This document shows, piece after piece, positions 1 through 5,044 of a DNA stretch of 6,697 nt (positions are counted from its first letter, which is position 1; each line of letters opens with the position of its first letter). Made by a program: the position numbers and the translations under genes. Source of the stretch: Acidobacterium sp. (GTDB lineage Bacteria > Acidobacteriota > Terriglobia > Terriglobales > Acidobacteriaceae). The DNA lies in contig PMAM01000195.1 in assembly GCA_003152595.1 (NCBI GenBank), positions 15,045-21,741 of the forward strand, written 5' to 3'. The notes beneath the pieces were generated by a model. The model was not told the DNA's origin and did not search any database. It saw only the letters and a list, made by a program, of their open reading frames with translations.

Positions 1-20
1 ACCGCTGACCGCTGACTGCT
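1..20. repeat. Heptanucleotide tandem tract (partial)
   Basis: Two exact 7-bp units ACCGCTG (1-7, 8-14) are followed by a degenerate third (ACTGCT). The tract begins at the window edge, so it may extend to the left. It ends 4 bp from the stop codon of the minus-strand anti-sigma gene. Period and position match the tracts at 4403-4437 and 5009-5043. The unit sequence is only loosely similar to theirs (shared CTGAnC core in a shifted phase). Confidence 0.6.
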
Positions 21-24
21 TTCT

Positions 25-570
25 CTATCGGCTTTCGCCCTGTATCACGATAGGCAACGACGGCGTCTCCGATCCGTGCCCCGGTTCCACCGTCACTTCG
101 AACCGGCTCGCCTGGGTTTCCGCCGGGACCGGCGGCAGCACGACGGTGGCGCCATGATCCGGATCCGGACGAAACAGCCCCGCCGGAATCGGCGCCTTGC
201 CGCGCGCCGGAATCAGCCACAGCTCATACACTTTGTCCGATGGCAGATCGCGCAGCCCGCCCGCAACGAACACCAGCGCCCCGCGGCTCGCCAGCCAGCT
301 CACCTGTCCCACCGGATGCGCGGGTTGCCGCGTCTCCGTCAGCACCACATGCTCGGATTGAGGCGAACCCAGCACCGCCACCACCTGGTTCGCGTGATCC
401 AGCTGCACCTGCATCTGTGCCGCGCCGCCCTGCGCCGCGTTCAGCTGGCCCCGCAGCCACGCCGCGTGATGCGCCAGCGCCGCCGCGGTCACCGCAAACA
501 CCGCCGCCAGCAGCCAGCCCAGCCACGTCAGCGGATGCCTCTGCTTCGTTTGTGTCGTCTCATCGGTCAT
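25..570 (-). CDS. RskA-like anti-sigma factor C-terminal domain protein, lacking the zinc-finger domain
   Basis: This 181-residue protein has a short cytoplasmic N-terminus, one hydrophobic segment (about residues 14-34), a Gln/Ala-rich linker likely to be helical (about 37-65), and an extracytoplasmic domain. The domain carries hallmarks of the anti-sigma-K factor RskA C-terminal family: AVLGSP, then VYELWLIP (114-121), PAGLFRPD (129-136), and VTVEPGHGSETPSLPI (159-174). In the family, an N-terminal zinc-binding anti-sigma domain of roughly 80 residues holds an ECF sigma factor, and the periplasmic domain senses or is processed. Here only about ten residues precede the membrane helix, with no His/Cys cluster, and tlyA on the opposite strand occupies the upstream DNA. 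No sigma-factor gene adjoins it on the 5' side; the 3' side lies outside the window. It may be a standalone sensor, a subunit of a split anti-sigma system, or a remnant. The ATG at 570 is the only start that precedes the membrane segment sensibly; no clear Shine-Dalgarno is visible. Confidence 0.8.
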   Translation of the reverse strand: MTDETTQTKQRHPLTWLGWLLAAVFAVTAAALAHHAAWLRGQLNAAQGGAAQMQVQLDHANQVVAVLGSPQSEHVVLTETRQPAHPVGQVSWLASRGALVFVAGGLRDLPSDKVYELWLIPARGKAPIPAGLFRPDPDHGATVVLPPVPAETQASRFEVTVEPGHGSETPSLPIVIQGESR

Positions 571-683
571 CGCACAATATCCGGGTATACTCCCCGCTCA
601 CTTTCTCCTTTAGGATGCGACATAAGCGTGCGAAGTGTCGCGTGGGAATCCGGCAAACAACTATCCGCCATGAAGATCCAGCC
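571..683. promoter_or_regulatory. Divergent intergenic region with candidate -10 for tlyA
   Basis: This 113-bp spacer separates the anti-sigma gene from tlyA. TATACT at 586-591 matches a bacterial -10 element well on the plus strand. It sits in a near-palindrome centred on GTATAC, so the minus strand reads TATACC there, about 14 bp upstream of the anti-sigma ATG. No convincing -35 box was seen for either direction. Assignment as a shared divergent promoter is inference from one hexamer. Confidence 0.3.
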
Positions 684-1568
684 ATGAAAACCCGTCTGGA
701 CAAACTTCTGGTCGAACGCGGCCTCGTCCCCACCCGCGAGCGTGCTCAGGCCCTCATCCTCGCCGGTCGCGTCCTCGTCAGCGAGCAAAAGTCCGATAAG
801 CCCGGCCACTCCGTGTCCGACGACGCCCCGATCCGCCTCCTCGGATCGGACCTCCGCTACGTCAGCCGCGGCGGACTCAAGCTTGAGGCTGCCCTCGATC
901 ACTGGCACATCGACCTCGCCGACCGCTTCTGCCTCGACGTCGGCGCCTCTACCGGTGGCTTCACCGACTGCATGCTTCAGCACGGCGCGCCCCAGGTCCT
1001 CGCCATCGACACCGGCTACGGCCAGATCGCCCAAACCCTCCGCGACGACCCCCGCGTTACCCTCATGGAGCGCACCAACGCACGCCTCCTCAATCCCGGC
1101 GACCTGCCTTCCGGAATTTCGTTCCTCAGCGTAGATGTCTCCTTCATCTCCGCGACCCTGGTCCTGCCGCCCGTCCTTGCTGCTCTTCGCACCGCGTCGG
1201 ACAATGTCCGACACGCGTCCGACCGCGTCCGACACGAGTCCGAAGCCGTCCGACACACCGCCGTTTTGAAGGGGCACGGCTTCAGCCGTGCCGAAAAGAG
1301 CCACGAAGAAGAGGGGGCTTTAGCCCCCGAGGGAAGTTCCTCCCGAACCCTCGAAGCCGTCATTCTCATCAAGCCCCAATTCGAAGCCGGCCGCGAACGC
1401 ATCGGCAAAGGCGGCATCGTCCGCGATCCCGCGGCCCACCAGCTTGCCATCGACCGCGTCCGCGCCTGTGTCACCGAACTCGCCGCCCAGCACATCGACG
1501 TCATCGACTCCCCGATCACCGGCGCCGAAGGCAATCGCGAGTTCCTCCTCCACGCCATCTGGCAGTAA
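684..1568 (+). CDS. tlyA: TlyA family rRNA 2'-O-methyltransferase with ~52-residue in-frame insertion
   Basis: The TlyA family methylates ribose 2'-OH of cytidines in 16S and/or 23S rRNA using S-adenosylmethionine. Visible here are an S4 RNA-binding domain (about residues 1-60, LDKLLVERGL then AGRVLV), the SRGGLKL linker with Lys66, a Rossmann SAM motif (DVGASTGGFTDC, 85-96), DVSFIS with Asp151, IKPQFEAGRE with Lys230, and GAEGNREFLL with Glu286. The presumed K-D-K-E catalytic tetrad is therefore intact. Recalled spacings in M. tuberculosis TlyA (K69, D154, K182, E238) are 85, 28 and 56. Here they are 85, 79 and 56, so an extra ~51 residues lie solely between Asp and the second Lys. That segment (171-222) is three 7-residue repeats plus a translated REP-like element. 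Total length is 294 residues; without the insert it is about 242, normal for the family. ATG 684 is chosen because families begin MxxRLDxLL at once. GAAG at 672-675 may be the ribosome-binding site. An in-frame ATG at 615 is less likely. Confidence 0.95.
   Translation: MKTRLDKLLVERGLVPTRERAQALILAGRVLVSEQKSDKPGHSVSDDAPIRLLGSDLRYVSRGGLKLEAALDHWHIDLADRFCLDVGASTGGFTDCMLQHGAPQVLAIDTGYGQIAQTLRDDPRVTLMERTNARLLNPGDLPSGISFLSVDVSFISATLVLPPVLAALRTASDNVRHASDRVRHESEAVRHTAVLKGHGFSRAEKSHEEEGALAPEGSSSRTLEAVILIKPQFEAGRERIGKGGIVRDPAAHQLAIDRVRACVTELAAQHIDVIDSPITGAEGNREFLLHAIWQ
1194..1256 (+). repeat. Three tandem 21-bp units inside tlyA
   Basis: Units at 1194-1214, 1215-1235 and 1236-1256 encode ASDNVRH, ASDRVRH and ESEAVRH. 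Each unit is 9+3+9 bp, and the GTCCGAC core recurs inside it. In unit 1 one synonymous base (1199, G instead of C) turns the internal direct repeat into a perfect inverted repeat: GTCGGAC (1196-1202), loop AAT, GTCCGAC (1206-1212). The units sit at the left end of the tlyA insertion, directly before the REP-like element. Confidence 0.9.
1268..1334 (+). repeat. REP-like paired-hairpin element embedded in tlyA
   Basis: Two perfect short palindromes lie 20 bp apart. Hairpin 1 is GGCACGGC (1273-1280), loop TTCA, GCCGTGCC (1285-1292). Hairpin 2 is GGGGGC (1313-1318), loop TTTA, GCCCCC (1323-1328). GAAGGG precedes the first and GAGGGA follows the second. Two GC-rich hairpins joined by a short spacer is the layout of REP/BIME-type elements, which are mobilised by single-stranded Y1 (RAYT) transposases. 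No transposase is in the window. The element is read in the only plus-strand frame free of stops (TGA at 1267 and TAG at 1321 are out of frame) and gives roughly KGHGFSRAEKSHEEEGALAPEG. I recall similar REP-derived peptides in acidobacterial annotations, but did not check. Confidence 0.8.
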
Positions 1569-1591
1569 ACACAACGCATCCCGCCTCGCCC

Positions 1592-1621
1592 TGTCGAATC
1601 GTCCATGCGCTGTTGTATTCT
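1592..1621 (+). promoter_or_regulatory. Candidate promoter for korAB
   Basis: In the 105-bp gap between tlyA and korA, TATTCT (1616-1621) resembles a -10 box. TGTCGA (1592-1597), 18 bp upstream, is a weak -35 candidate. The predicted transcript would have a leader of about 45 nt. No terminator hairpin was recognised between tlyA and this site, so read-through from tlyA is possible. Confidence 0.3.
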
Positions 1622-1673
1622 GGTTCGACTTCAGGAACCCACGCCTGACCTCGTCGAAATCAGCGGGAGCGCT

Positions 1674-3449
1674 ATGAGTCAGACCTTCTCCATCGGCATC
1701 GGCGGCGCCGCCGGCCAGGGTGTCGCCACCCCAGGCGACATCCTGGCAAAGATCTTCAGCCGCCGCGGCCTCCACCTGAACGCCTACAACGCGTACCAAT
1801 CCATCATTCGCGGCGGCCACACTTTTCTCACCATCCGCGCCGGCGTTGATCCCGTCACCAACATGGGCGATACCCTTGAACTCCTCATCCCGCTCAATCA
1901 GGACACGATGGACCGCCACCTCCGCCTGCTCAGAGCCGGTGGCGCGTGCATCTACAACGCCGACTCCATCAAGCCCGGCGAGCCCGCCGACGGCGTGCAG
2001 CTTTGTCCGCTTCCCGTCTCCACTCTGGCTGACATCACCAAGAACAAAGTCGCGCAGAATACCCTTGCCATGGGTGCCGGCCTCAGCATGATGGGCATCG
2101 GCTTCAACTCCCTCGAATCCGTCATCCGCGAGCAGTTTGGCAAGAAGGTCGCCACTGTCGCCGACGAAAATATCGCCGTCGCTCGCGCCGGATACGACTA
2201 CGCCACCCAGAACTTTAAGCCCTTCGCCAATCCCGTCCCCATGACGGACACCAAATATGCCGTCCTCAGCGGCAACGCCGCGCTCGCCATGGGCGGAGCC
2301 GCAGCCGGCGTCAAATTCTACTGCGCCTACCCCATGAGCCCCTCCACCGGCGTGCTCCACTGGTTCGCGTCCAACGGCCGCAAAGCCGGCATCATGGTCC
2401 GCCAGGTCGAAGACGAAATCGGCGTCGTCAATATGGTCATCGGCGCCGCCCAGGCCGGCGTCCGCGCCATGTGTGCCACCTCCGGCGGCGGATTCGCCCT
2501 CATGTCGGAAGCTCTCGGCCTCTCCGCGATGGCCGAAATCCCTATCGTCGTCATCGACTGTATGCGCGCGGGCCCGTCCACCGGCGTCCCCACCAAAACC
2601 GAACAGGGTGACCTCTGGCAAATGCTCGGCGCTGCCTTCGGCGACTACCCCCGCGTTATCGCCGCGCCGCTCGACATCGGCGACTGCTTCACCCTGATGG
2701 CTGAAATCTGGAATATCGTCGACAAATTCCAGGTCCCCGGCCTCGTCCTCGCCGACCTCCTGCTCGCGGAAGGCCGCCTCAGCGTCGATCCGAAGGTCCT
2801 CGACTTCAAGCCGCCCATCGATCGTGGCGAGATGATCACCGAGGCGAATGGCGACCACGGCGCCTACAATCGCTACCTCATCACCGAGAGCGGCGTCTCT
2901 CCGCGCGCCATTCCCGGCGTCCCCGGCTACACCCACGTCGTCTCCAGCGACGAGCACGACGAAAATGGCGTCCTCATCAGTGACATGTACACCAACGCCG
3001 GCAAGCGCCGCGCCATGATGGAAAAGCGCATGCGCAAGGAGCAGGGAATCGCCAACGCTGTTCCGCCGCCGCGTCTCCAGGGTCCGAAAGACGCCGACGT
3101 CACCCTCATCGGCTGGGGTTCCACGCAGGGCGTGATCGAAGAAGCGCGCACCCAGCTTGCGGAGCAGGGAATTACCGCCAATCAGTTACAGATTCGCTGG
3201 CTCGTTCCGTTGCATGGCGAGGCGATCGTCGATCAGCTGCGCAACGCGAAGCGCACCATCATCGTCGAGAACAACTTCAGCGGCCAGTTCGCCCGCTACC
3301 TGCGCAGCGAAACCAGCTTCGTCCCGGACGGCCACATCCGCAAGTACGATGGCGAGCCCTTCATGCCGCATCACATCGTGGAAGCGGTCCGCGAACAACT
3401 CGCCGGCGACACCACCGTGTCGGTCCCCACCCACGAGATTATGGTTTAG
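1674..3449 (+). CDS. korA: 2-oxoacid:ferredoxin oxidoreductase, fused gamma-alpha subunit (KorA type)
   Basis: With KorB this subunit oxidatively decarboxylates a 2-oxoacid, probably 2-oxoglutarate, to the acyl-CoA and reduces ferredoxin in the cytoplasm. The 591 residues contain an N-terminal gamma domain (about 5-185: IGIGGAAGQGVATPGDILA, then YQSIIRGGHTFLTIRAG). Next comes an alpha/pyrimidine-binding domain (about 195-430) with YPMSPST (219-225), RQVEDEIG (243-250), TSGGGFALMSEALG (269-282) and GPSTGVPTKTEQGDL (300-314). The C-terminal transketolase-like domain (about 475-580) has LIGWGSTQGVIEEA and VENNFSGQFARYLRSE. The fused gamma-alpha order and length match KorA of two-subunit enzymes. 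The usual motif is YPITPST; here it is YPMSPST, a conservative variant. ATG 1674 is preferred, with GGGAG (1665-1669) just upstream and the conserved domain starting at residue 5. An in-frame ATG at 1605 would add 23 unconserved residues. Substrate choice cannot be settled from sequence alone; pyruvate or branched-chain oxoacids are alternatives. Confidence 0.93.
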   Translation: MSQTFSIGIGGAAGQGVATPGDILAKIFSRRGLHLNAYNAYQSIIRGGHTFLTIRAGVDPVTNMGDTLELLIPLNQDTMDRHLRLLRAGGACIYNADSIKPGEPADGVQLCPLPVSTLADITKNKVAQNTLAMGAGLSMMGIGFNSLESVIREQFGKKVATVADENIAVARAGYDYATQNFKPFANPVPMTDTKYAVLSGNAALAMGGAAAGVKFYCAYPMSPSTGVLHWFASNGRKAGIMVRQVEDEIGVVNMVIGAAQAGVRAMCATSGGGFALMSEALGLSAMAEIPIVVIDCMRAGPSTGVPTKTEQGDLWQMLGAAFGDYPRVIAAPLDIGDCFTLMAEIWNIVDKFQVPGLVLADLLLAEGRLSVDPKVLDFKPPIDRGEMITEANGDHGAYNRYLITESGVSPRAIPGVPGYTHVVSSDEHDENGVLISDMYTNAGKRRAMMEKRMRKEQGIANAVPPPRLQGPKDADVTLIGWGSTQGVIEEARTQLAEQGITANQLQIRWLVPLHGEAIVDQLRNAKRTIIVENNFSGQFARYLRSETSFVPDGHIRKYDGEPFMPHHIVEAVREQLAGDTTVSVPTHEIMV

Positions 3450-3453
3450 GAGA
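3448..3453 (+). promoter_or_regulatory. korB Shine-Dalgarno overlapping korA stop
   Basis: AGGAGA overlaps the last two bases of the korA TAG stop codon (3447-3449) and lies 5 nt before the korB ATG. The 9-nt intergenic gap with this placement suggests translational coupling and equimolar subunit synthesis. Confidence 0.8.
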
Positions 3454-3458
3454 AGCAC

Positions 3459-4355
3459 ATGGCCACGATTGTCGAATCCCCCAAGCCGCTTACGATGGCC
3501 GATTTCAAGGGCCGCGTCGATCCTGACTGGTGCCCGGGCTGCGGCGACTTCGGCGTCCTCGCCGCGGTCCAGAAGGCCCTGGTCGACCTGCAGATCCCCA
3601 ATCACCAGATCGTCACCGTCAGCGGCATCGGCTGCTCCTCCAACTTCCCCGGCTTCATCGAAACCTACGGCATGCACACACTGCACGGCCGCTCGCTCCC
3701 CGTCGCGACCGGCGTGAAGATGGCCAACCCCGACCTCACCGTGCTCGTCACCGGCGGCGATGGCGATGGCCTCGGCATCGGCGGCAATCACCTCACCCAC
3801 ACCATCCGCCGCAACGTCGATCTGACCTACATCATCATGGATAACCAGATCTACGGCCTGACGACGGGGCAAACATCGCCCACCAGCCGCCTCGGCATGA
3901 AGACCAAGAGCACGCCCTTCGGCAACATCGAAGGCCCCATCTATCCCATCACCATGGCGCTCGCCGCCGGAGCCACCTTCGTCGCCCGCGGCTTCTCCGG
4001 CGATCAAAAACATCTGACGGACCTGATCAAGCAGGCCATCCAGCACAAAGGCTTTTCCTTCCTCGACGTCTTCAGCCCCTGCGTGACCTACAACAAGGAC
4101 AATACCTTCCAGTGGTTCCGCCCGCGCGTGAAGCGTCTCGAAGACGACGCCAGCTACGACGCCTCCAACTGGATCGGCGCCATGGAGAAGTCGACGATCT
4201 GGGGCGAAGAAATCCCCATCGGAAAATTCTTCGAGCGCACGGATCTTCCCGCGCTCCACGAAGCCGAGCCCGTCACCCAGGGCCGCACCATGCTGTCGTA
4301 TCCGCTCCACATCGATCCGGCCGCCGCCCAGGCTTTCATCGACGAACTGATGTAG
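3459..4355 (+). CDS. korB: 2-oxoacid:ferredoxin oxidoreductase beta subunit (KorB type)
   Basis: This is the catalytic beta subunit, binding thiamine diphosphate and one [4Fe-4S] cluster. In its 298 residues, CPGCG (Cys25, Cys28), GIGCSS (Cys59) and FSPCVTYN (Cys208) provide four cysteines. Their spacing of 3, 31 and 149 is close to that recalled for the cluster ligands of Sulfolobus 2-oxoacid:ferredoxin oxidoreductase (12, 15, 46, 197). The diphosphate/Mg motif is GGDGDGLGIGGNH (99-111), followed by RRNVDLTYIIMDNQIYGLTTGQTSPTS, typical of KorB. The C-terminal segment (about 215-275, including WFRPRVKRLE and FFERTDLPALHE) also matches the two-subunit type. It follows korA by 9 bp in one operon. 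No separate delta (2x[4Fe-4S]) ferredoxin subunit is nearby, so electrons should pass from this single cluster to a free ferredoxin. It works in an anaerobic or ferredoxin-dependent branch of the TCA cycle, or in place of 2-oxoglutarate dehydrogenase; the pathway role is inference. Confidence 0.95.
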   Translation: MATIVESPKPLTMADFKGRVDPDWCPGCGDFGVLAAVQKALVDLQIPNHQIVTVSGIGCSSNFPGFIETYGMHTLHGRSLPVATGVKMANPDLTVLVTGGDGDGLGIGGNHLTHTIRRNVDLTYIIMDNQIYGLTTGQTSPTSRLGMKTKSTPFGNIEGPIYPITMALAAGATFVARGFSGDQKHLTDLIKQAIQHKGFSFLDVFSPCVTYNKDNTFQWFRPRVKRLEDDASYDASNWIGAMEKSTIWGEEIPIGKFFERTDLPALHEAEPVTQGRTMLSYPLHIDPAAAQAFIDELM

Positions 4356-4372
4356 GTCGCAAAACCAGTCCC

Positions 4373-4410
4373 GGGCTCATCGAATCTCGACGCGGGATTC
4401 TACTGAGCCC
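4373..4410. terminator. Nested inverted repeat at a convergent gene junction, possible bidirectional terminator
   Basis: Outer arms GGGCTCA (4373-4379) and TGAGCCC (4404-4410) enclose inner arms GAATC (4382-4386) and GATTC (4396-4400), with 2- and 3-nt bulges and a 9-nt loop. It lies 17 bp past the korB stop and 25 bp past the stop of the convergent nucleotidase gene. Neither strand has a clean U-run after the stem, so intrinsic termination is uncertain. The right outer arm overlaps the heptamer tract. Confidence 0.45.
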
Positions 4411-4437
4411 TGAGCTCTGTGCTCTGAGCCCTGTCCT
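4403..4437. repeat. Heptanucleotide tandem tract, 5 units
   Basis: Five consecutive 7-mers read CTGAGCC, CTGAGCT, CTGTGCT, CTGAGCC, CTGTCCT. The decamer CTGAGCCCTG recurs after exactly 21 bp (4403 and 4424). The last unit runs two bases into the stop codon of the minus-strand nucleotidase gene (4436-4438), so the tract occupies the immediate 3' end of that gene. Confidence 0.8.
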
Positions 4438-4978
4438 ACTTCACTCCGCCGTCCGCCAAAAACAGCTTCCCCACCTGCTCCCAGTTATCCACCCGTGTAT
4501 AACCGCTCACGTTCAAATTGTGCGGAGCCGTGAACAGAATCCCTCTCCCCGCAAACACCCGCAGATTCCGCGGCTGATCGTCGATCAGGTAATCCGCCTT
4601 CAAAATGCTCTTGTCCCCGCAGAACACAAAATGCCGCGGATCGAGAAAAGGGAAGTGCCGCAGCAGCCACCGATACTTCGGCCCAAAGGAATTCGGAAAC
4701 TCCATCGCCGACGTTGCGATGTAAACCTCGTACCGCTCGGCCATCGCCCGCAGCACGTGCTGACTGTCCGCGATCACCGGCAGGTCCTCGAAGAAATCCT
4801 CCGAGCGCAGATACCCCTCCAGCCGCTCGTGCCGATCGATCGACACGATATCCCACAGCCACTTGCCCTCGAGGTCGGCCTTGGTGATCGCCTCGCCGTG
4901 ATCGCGGTTATAGCGCGCAATATGCTCGGCCAGCGTATCGGCCAGCACCTCGTCCGTATCGATCGCGACACGCTTCAT
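4436..4978 (-). CDS. 5'(3')-deoxyribonucleotidase-like HAD phosphatase (NT5C family)
   Basis: This 180-residue cytoplasmic HAD-superfamily hydrolase resembles the 5' nucleotidase, deoxy (NT5C) family, which dephosphorylates (deoxy)nucleoside monophosphates. Motif I is DTDEVLAD, with Asp7 as nucleophile and Asp9 as acid/base. Motif II is ATS (Thr89/Ser90). Motif III Lys is probably Lys101 in GPKYRWLLRHF, which resembles the equivalent stretch of mitochondrial deoxynucleotidase. Motif IV is LIDDQPRNL with Asp133/Asp134. Full length is normal for the family. The Thr8-Asp9-Glu10 variant of the usual DxDG(V/T) (Glu instead of Gly) is a small departure. It starts 66 bp downstream of the zinc-ribbon gene on the same strand, so the two may be co-transcribed. 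TAAAAT about 15 bp upstream of the ATG could be a -10, but would leave a nearly leaderless mRNA. Exact substrate is unknown. Confidence 0.82.
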   Translation of the reverse strand: MKRVAIDTDEVLADTLAEHIARYNRDHGEAITKADLEGKWLWDIVSIDRHERLEGYLRSEDFFEDLPVIADSQHVLRAMAERYEVYIATSAMEFPNSFGPKYRWLLRHFPFLDPRHFVFCGDKSILKADYLIDDQPRNLRVFAGRGILFTAPHNLNVSGYTRVDNWEQVGKLFLADGGVK

Positions 4979-5008
4979 GCGACATCTATTTTATGTTTTG
5001 GAGTGGAC

Positions 5009-5043
5009 GGTGCCCTGCGCCCGGTTCCCGGTGCCCTGCTTCG
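5009..5043. repeat. Heptanucleotide tandem tract, 5 units
   Basis: The 7-mers are GGTGCCC, TGCGCCC, GGTTCCC, GGTGCCC and TGCTTCG. GGTGCCCTGC recurs after exactly 21 bp (5009 and 5030). Re-phased, the units read GTGCCCT, GCGCCCG, GTTCCCG, GTGCCCT, close to the GAGCCCT units at 4405-4432. The tract ends 1 bp from the stop codon of the minus-strand zinc-ribbon gene (5045-5047). Confidence 0.75.
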
Positions 5044-5044
5044 A

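Noticed and set aside
615..683. Upstream in-frame ATG at 615 as the start of tlyA
   Set aside because: It adds 23 residues not seen in the family, whose N-terminus begins at residue 1 of the ATG 684 form.
1194..1256. CRISPR array
   Set aside because: The 21-bp units are directly adjacent, coding and without unique spacers; no cas genes are present.
567..1304. Minus-strand frame ending in an ATGA overlap with the anti-sigma start, which could mimic a sigma/anti-sigma operon
   Set aside because: Its translation has no sigma-factor motif and is the antisense of tlyA; the ATGA overlap appears coincidental.
1268..1334. Transcription terminator inside tlyA
   Set aside because: There are two GC-rich hairpins but no U-runs after them, and the reading frame continues with conserved TlyA sequence to the normal stop.
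1320..2957. Long minus-strand open frame (545 codons) opposite tlyA and korA
   Set aside because: Its translation is a low-complexity Gly/Asp/Ala/Val-rich shadow of C-ending codons in korA. The plus strand has clear family motifs across the same bases.
3186..4310. Minus-strand open frame (374 codons) opposite korA and korB
   Set aside because: The composition is that of an antisense shadow (Asp/Gly/Ala/Val/His), while the sense strand encodes well-conserved KorA and KorB.
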